Of a DNA stretch of 64,000 nucleotides, positions 61,226 to 64,000 are shown piece by piece (positions within the stretch are counted from its first letter, which is position 1; each line of letters starts with the position of its first letter). Made by a program: the position numbers and the translations under genes. Source of the stretch: Gentiana macrophylla. Taxonomy: Eukaryota; Streptophyta; Magnoliopsida; Gentianales; Gentianaceae. The notes below the pieces were generated by a model. That model was given only the letters and a program-made list of their open reading frames with translations, made no database searches and was not told where the DNA came from. The stretch lies in the NCBI GenBank assembly GCA_026214975.1, contig CM047805.1:194122601-194186600 (forward strand), given 5' to 3'.

Positions 61226-61679
61226 TAAGCCCCCCAGATCGGAGAGAAGCCTATCTCGTATGCTGAAGTCGGATCTGAAAATTTGAATTATCTCTTCAAT
61301 ACATGGCCTTATTTAGGCGGGAATACAGCTGTCTTCTAAATCGACGTAGGGTGAAGTCACTCTGTCTCAGCATTAATGGGTGCAGGAAACGAAGCGTCTT
61401 TATTGGTCCACTATCCTTGATTACCGTGTTTCCAACTCTATAACTGCCCCCAAATCCTGCCCTTTCAAATCATTTGCAAGATTGTGGAGCATAAAAGGAG
61501 TAAAAGACACCGAAGACTCTCATTTGCTATCCCAACTCTCCGCTTTATCTGAAAATCTCAACAAAGCCCTAATCTTACTCAAATTCTTCCTTAGTTTTTT
61601 ATTTCTTTGCCTTTTTTCTCAATCCCCTGTCTAGGAGTGAGAGCGATTCTCAAAATAGGGAGGAACTTCTTGTACTGGA
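61226..61679 (-). mobile_element. 3' end fragment of a tandem Tat copy
   Basis: The sequence repeats 43382-43835: purine tract, CATAAAAGG leader (61492) and the first codons of the antisense ORF on the plus strand. The start codon has become CTG (about 61627). It then stops abruptly at a junction near 61679. Confidence 0.8.
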
Positions 61680-64000
61680 CAACAAGAAACAAGATCAGAC
61701 AGCAGGCTGGTTCGAGGTGGGGGCGTTTGGGTCGACTAGATCCTCTAAGTCGACGTCCTCCTCTCCATCCCCATCCATGACAGGGGCCACATACTTTTCA
61801 TGCAAAGAAATGCCAGCCTTGAACTCTGTGAAGTATCGACCATAACAAGGGATGGCCTCTGGATCGTACAAATGGACCTTCTCGATGCTAGACACTTCGA
61901 AATCCGGGACGACCTCTTTGACTTGATCGAGGGCATTCGAGAATCCCCCCTTCATAGCCTGACTTATCAGCAGCGTCAGGTCATTCTCAAGCTCTGCAGA
62001 AGCCAGGAAATCCTTTTTGGCCGACTCCAGGCGAGTCGTAAAGCTATCGACCTCAAACTGAAGGTCATCTCGAGCCTTGAGAGATGCCGCCAGTTCAACT
62101 CTTGCTTCATCGAGCTCCGACTTTATTTTAACAAGCTCAGCATCCCAGTCGGCTATGTCCTCGCGCGCCCTGGACAATTCGTCTCGAGAGGTTGCCAAGT
62201 CAGACTCAAGCTTGACACGCCGATCATCCAACTTGTTCACCATAGATTTCTGGTTCTCGATATCGGAGGTCAGTCTGGCAATTGTTTCTCTCTGCTCCTC
62301 CAAGGCAGCGGATGGAGACTCAATCCTTTTTAAAGCCACTTTGGTCATTAGCCGAGCCTGCAAACAGAATGATGTGAATTCGAGGAGCAGACAAAAATCA
62401 CCAAATTAAAAGAGTTAAGTGAAGACTTACAGCTCGGATAACTTTTGAATAACAGTCACCCAGCTCCTCGGGAGCCATGGCCTCCATTTCGGCAAGACTC
62501 ATGCCGGGGATCGTCTCGATGCCACTTGAGCCTTGAGGAGGGAGGTTGCGAGCTTCCTTCCCGGCTCCATGCCTCACCTCGGTTGTTTTTTGGTGTTTTC
62601 TCGAGACGAGACTCCCCTCAGTCTACTCAGTCGCCTGGGCATCATCGGGCTACTCCCTCAGTAGATCTGATGTCGAGGCAGGAGTGGATGATTGAGCAGG
62701 AGTCCTTTGACCCCCGCAGATTATTGCACCGGACACGGGTTTCTTCGACCTGATATCGGCTAGCTCCTGAATCTTTTTGGTGTCAACCTTCTTAGGGTCA
62801 GGCACTTTGCCCACCGCCTCCAACTTTGAAAAGAATTCCACTGCAAACACAGAAAATCAATATACAGTCAAAACAGTAGCAAGTATAGAAAAAGAAAAAA
62901 ATACAAAAGTGTAGCAGCTCGACAGAGACAATAAAAATCCTACACAAAACTCAAACGTCCTCGTCGAGTTCCAGATAAGCACCCGGGCCCGCCGTCTCGA
63001 TATCAACGAAGGGGTATAAGGAATGCAGATTCCGAGTTGCGACATCAGGGCTAACTCTTTCGAGAATCCTATACTCAGCGGGGACATCAGAGTCTAGCCT
63101 GTCATGACATTTCCTAGGCCTCTTGTACCAGGTATGGATGTCGATATCTTCCAACCCATGTCGGATGAAGAAAAAATGAGGCTTCTACTCGCCCTGAGAC
63201 GAGTCACTCTCCTCACAAACTCCGAGACCAGGGGACGCCTCTGGAAAGTATACCATCCCGCATCTTGTAGACCTTGGATCGAATAGTATTGTCACAATAG
63301 ACGAACTGTGAATTCGACCTTGGCTATCCGACAGGCCAATACGAAGCCCATAACTCTCCTAATTCCATTTGGAGCAAGTTGAGTGATACAGATCTAATAG
63401 TGTCGGAGGACTTCTATGAGGGACGGGTCGAAGGGAAACCTTAATCCCTCTTTCAATTGCACCTCGTATGTGGCACAGAACCCAGGGTGAGGGTCACAGG
63501 CGTATTGAAATCGACCGTGTGACACTTTGATGTTTTCAGAAGAGTGTGTGGGATGCCATATCTTAGACAGACGGCCTTGGCTTTTTCTTGGGTTAGGTTG
63601 GATATACAACCATAAGGTCCTTGGCCTTTCATCCTGGTTTGGCGTTTGGTAACAGCAGGTCGAGAAGTCGATTCTTCTTCTCCTCCCTCTTCTTCTTCTC
63701 CGGCTACTCTTTCACCAGAAGCAAGCTGTTGCTCAGAAACCGTTCTCTCCGCCGAATCTTCTTCCAGTACAACAAGTTCCTCCCTATTTTGAGAATCGCT
63801 CTCACTCCTAGACATGGGATTGAGAAAAGGCAAAGAAATAAAAAAAACTAAGGAAGAATTTGAGTAAGATTAGGGCTTACTTGAGATTTTCAGATAAAGC
63901 GGAGAGTTGGGATAGCAAATGAGAGTCTTCGGTGTCTTGAACTCCTTTTATGCTCCACAATCTTGCAAATGATTTGGAAGGGCAGGATTTGGGGGCAGTT
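61680..64000 (+). mobile_element. Plus-oriented Tat fragment (3' end continues outside the window)
   Basis: This segment is the inverted counterpart of 43570-55160 minus the LARD. It holds an antisense ORF on the minus strand and ends with that ORF's leader at 64000. Its gag-pol would lie to the left but has been replaced by the junction at 61679. Confidence 0.8.
61695..63815 (-). pseudogene. Second copy of the antisense Tat ORF (no LARD)
   Basis: ATG at 63815; exon 1 to about 62953, exon 2 62840-62431, exon 3 62357-61695. It shares SNLTQEKAKAVCLRYG, EGLRFPFDPSLIEVLRHY, EVLRHY-stop-ICIT, then DSDVPAEYRILERVSPDV across the site where the other copy has the LARD (CCGCTGAGTATAGG). Exon 3 keeps one open coiled-coil frame of over 200 codons (RETIARLTSDIENQ, LESDLATSRDELSRA, DFEVSSIEKVHLYDPEAIP). 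Intron borders (TTTGCAG, GTAAGT) match the other copy. A frameshift near 63550 and a TAG near 63396 disable exon 1. Confidence 0.75.

Overview
The window is plant nuclear DNA. It is AT-rich, carries no intact host gene, and is almost entirely layered transposable elements of flowering-plant type (Sirevirus and Angela/Tork-type Ty1-copia; Athila, Tat and chromovirus-type Ty3-gypsy; MULE, hAT and Harbinger-like DNA elements; tRNA-derived SINE-like units). The mix suggests an angiosperm, probably a eudicot; I cannot name the species. The ORFs I can assign are, with one low-confidence exception near the left edge, pieces of decayed transposon genes plus one methionine synthase pseudogene fragment.

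Layout: (1) 1-3.7 kb is intergenic, with a broken METE-like methionine synthase fragment (minus strand, 615-1046) and an 11-bp minisatellite (2111-2304). (2) 3.76-11.37 kb is Sirevirus material on the plus strand: a left LTR of one family joined directly to the RT/RNase H end of pol, then a long ORF in the env-like position, a polypurine tract and a 1.38-kb LTR of a different family. (3) 11.37-31.04 kb is a plus-strand Athila element (gag, PR, RT/RH, then INT 12 kb away). Its pol is split by a nest: a minus-strand Athila deletion derivative (15654-27800) holds, in its left LTR, a chromovirus derivative with only a 204-bp interior (16665-23646). That derivative's 5' LTR holds a MULE-like element with a 9-bp target duplication (18323-20906), which contains a SINE-like unit and a roughly 61-bp tandem array. 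LTR lengths agree at each LTR level once the inner insertion is subtracted. (4) 31.04-about 37.5 kb is a minus-strand Ty1-copia element with its 3' LTR, a polyprotein that lacks the YVDD region, and a 315-bp hAT MITE carrying a tRNA-like Pol III promoter. (5) 37.5-39.9 kb is intergenic with one Harbinger-like MITE. (6) 39.9-42.74 kb is the 5' end (LTR, PBS, gag start) of another Sirevirus.

(7) 42.74-64.0 kb is a rearranged cluster of Tat-lineage gypsy elements. The main copy (42855-61225, minus strand) has 527/526-bp LTRs, gag, PR, RT, RNase H and INT. Between INT and the 3' LTR it carries a plus-strand (antisense), apparently spliced ORF of the Transposase_28 ('putative gypsy type transposon') kind. 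A 9.24-kb non-autonomous LARD-like element (44534-53769) with near-identical 1.84-kb LTRs and a GAGTG target duplication sits inside that antisense ORF. A second, inverted copy of the antisense ORF at 61.7-63.8 kb lacks the insertion and shows the empty site.

Functionally there is no host pathway here. The interest lies in element architecture: antisense spliced ORFs in Tat elements, non-autonomous LTR elements kept with PBS and PPT but no coding interior, Pol III-like boxes inside a MITE, and a multi-level nest that can be ordered in time.
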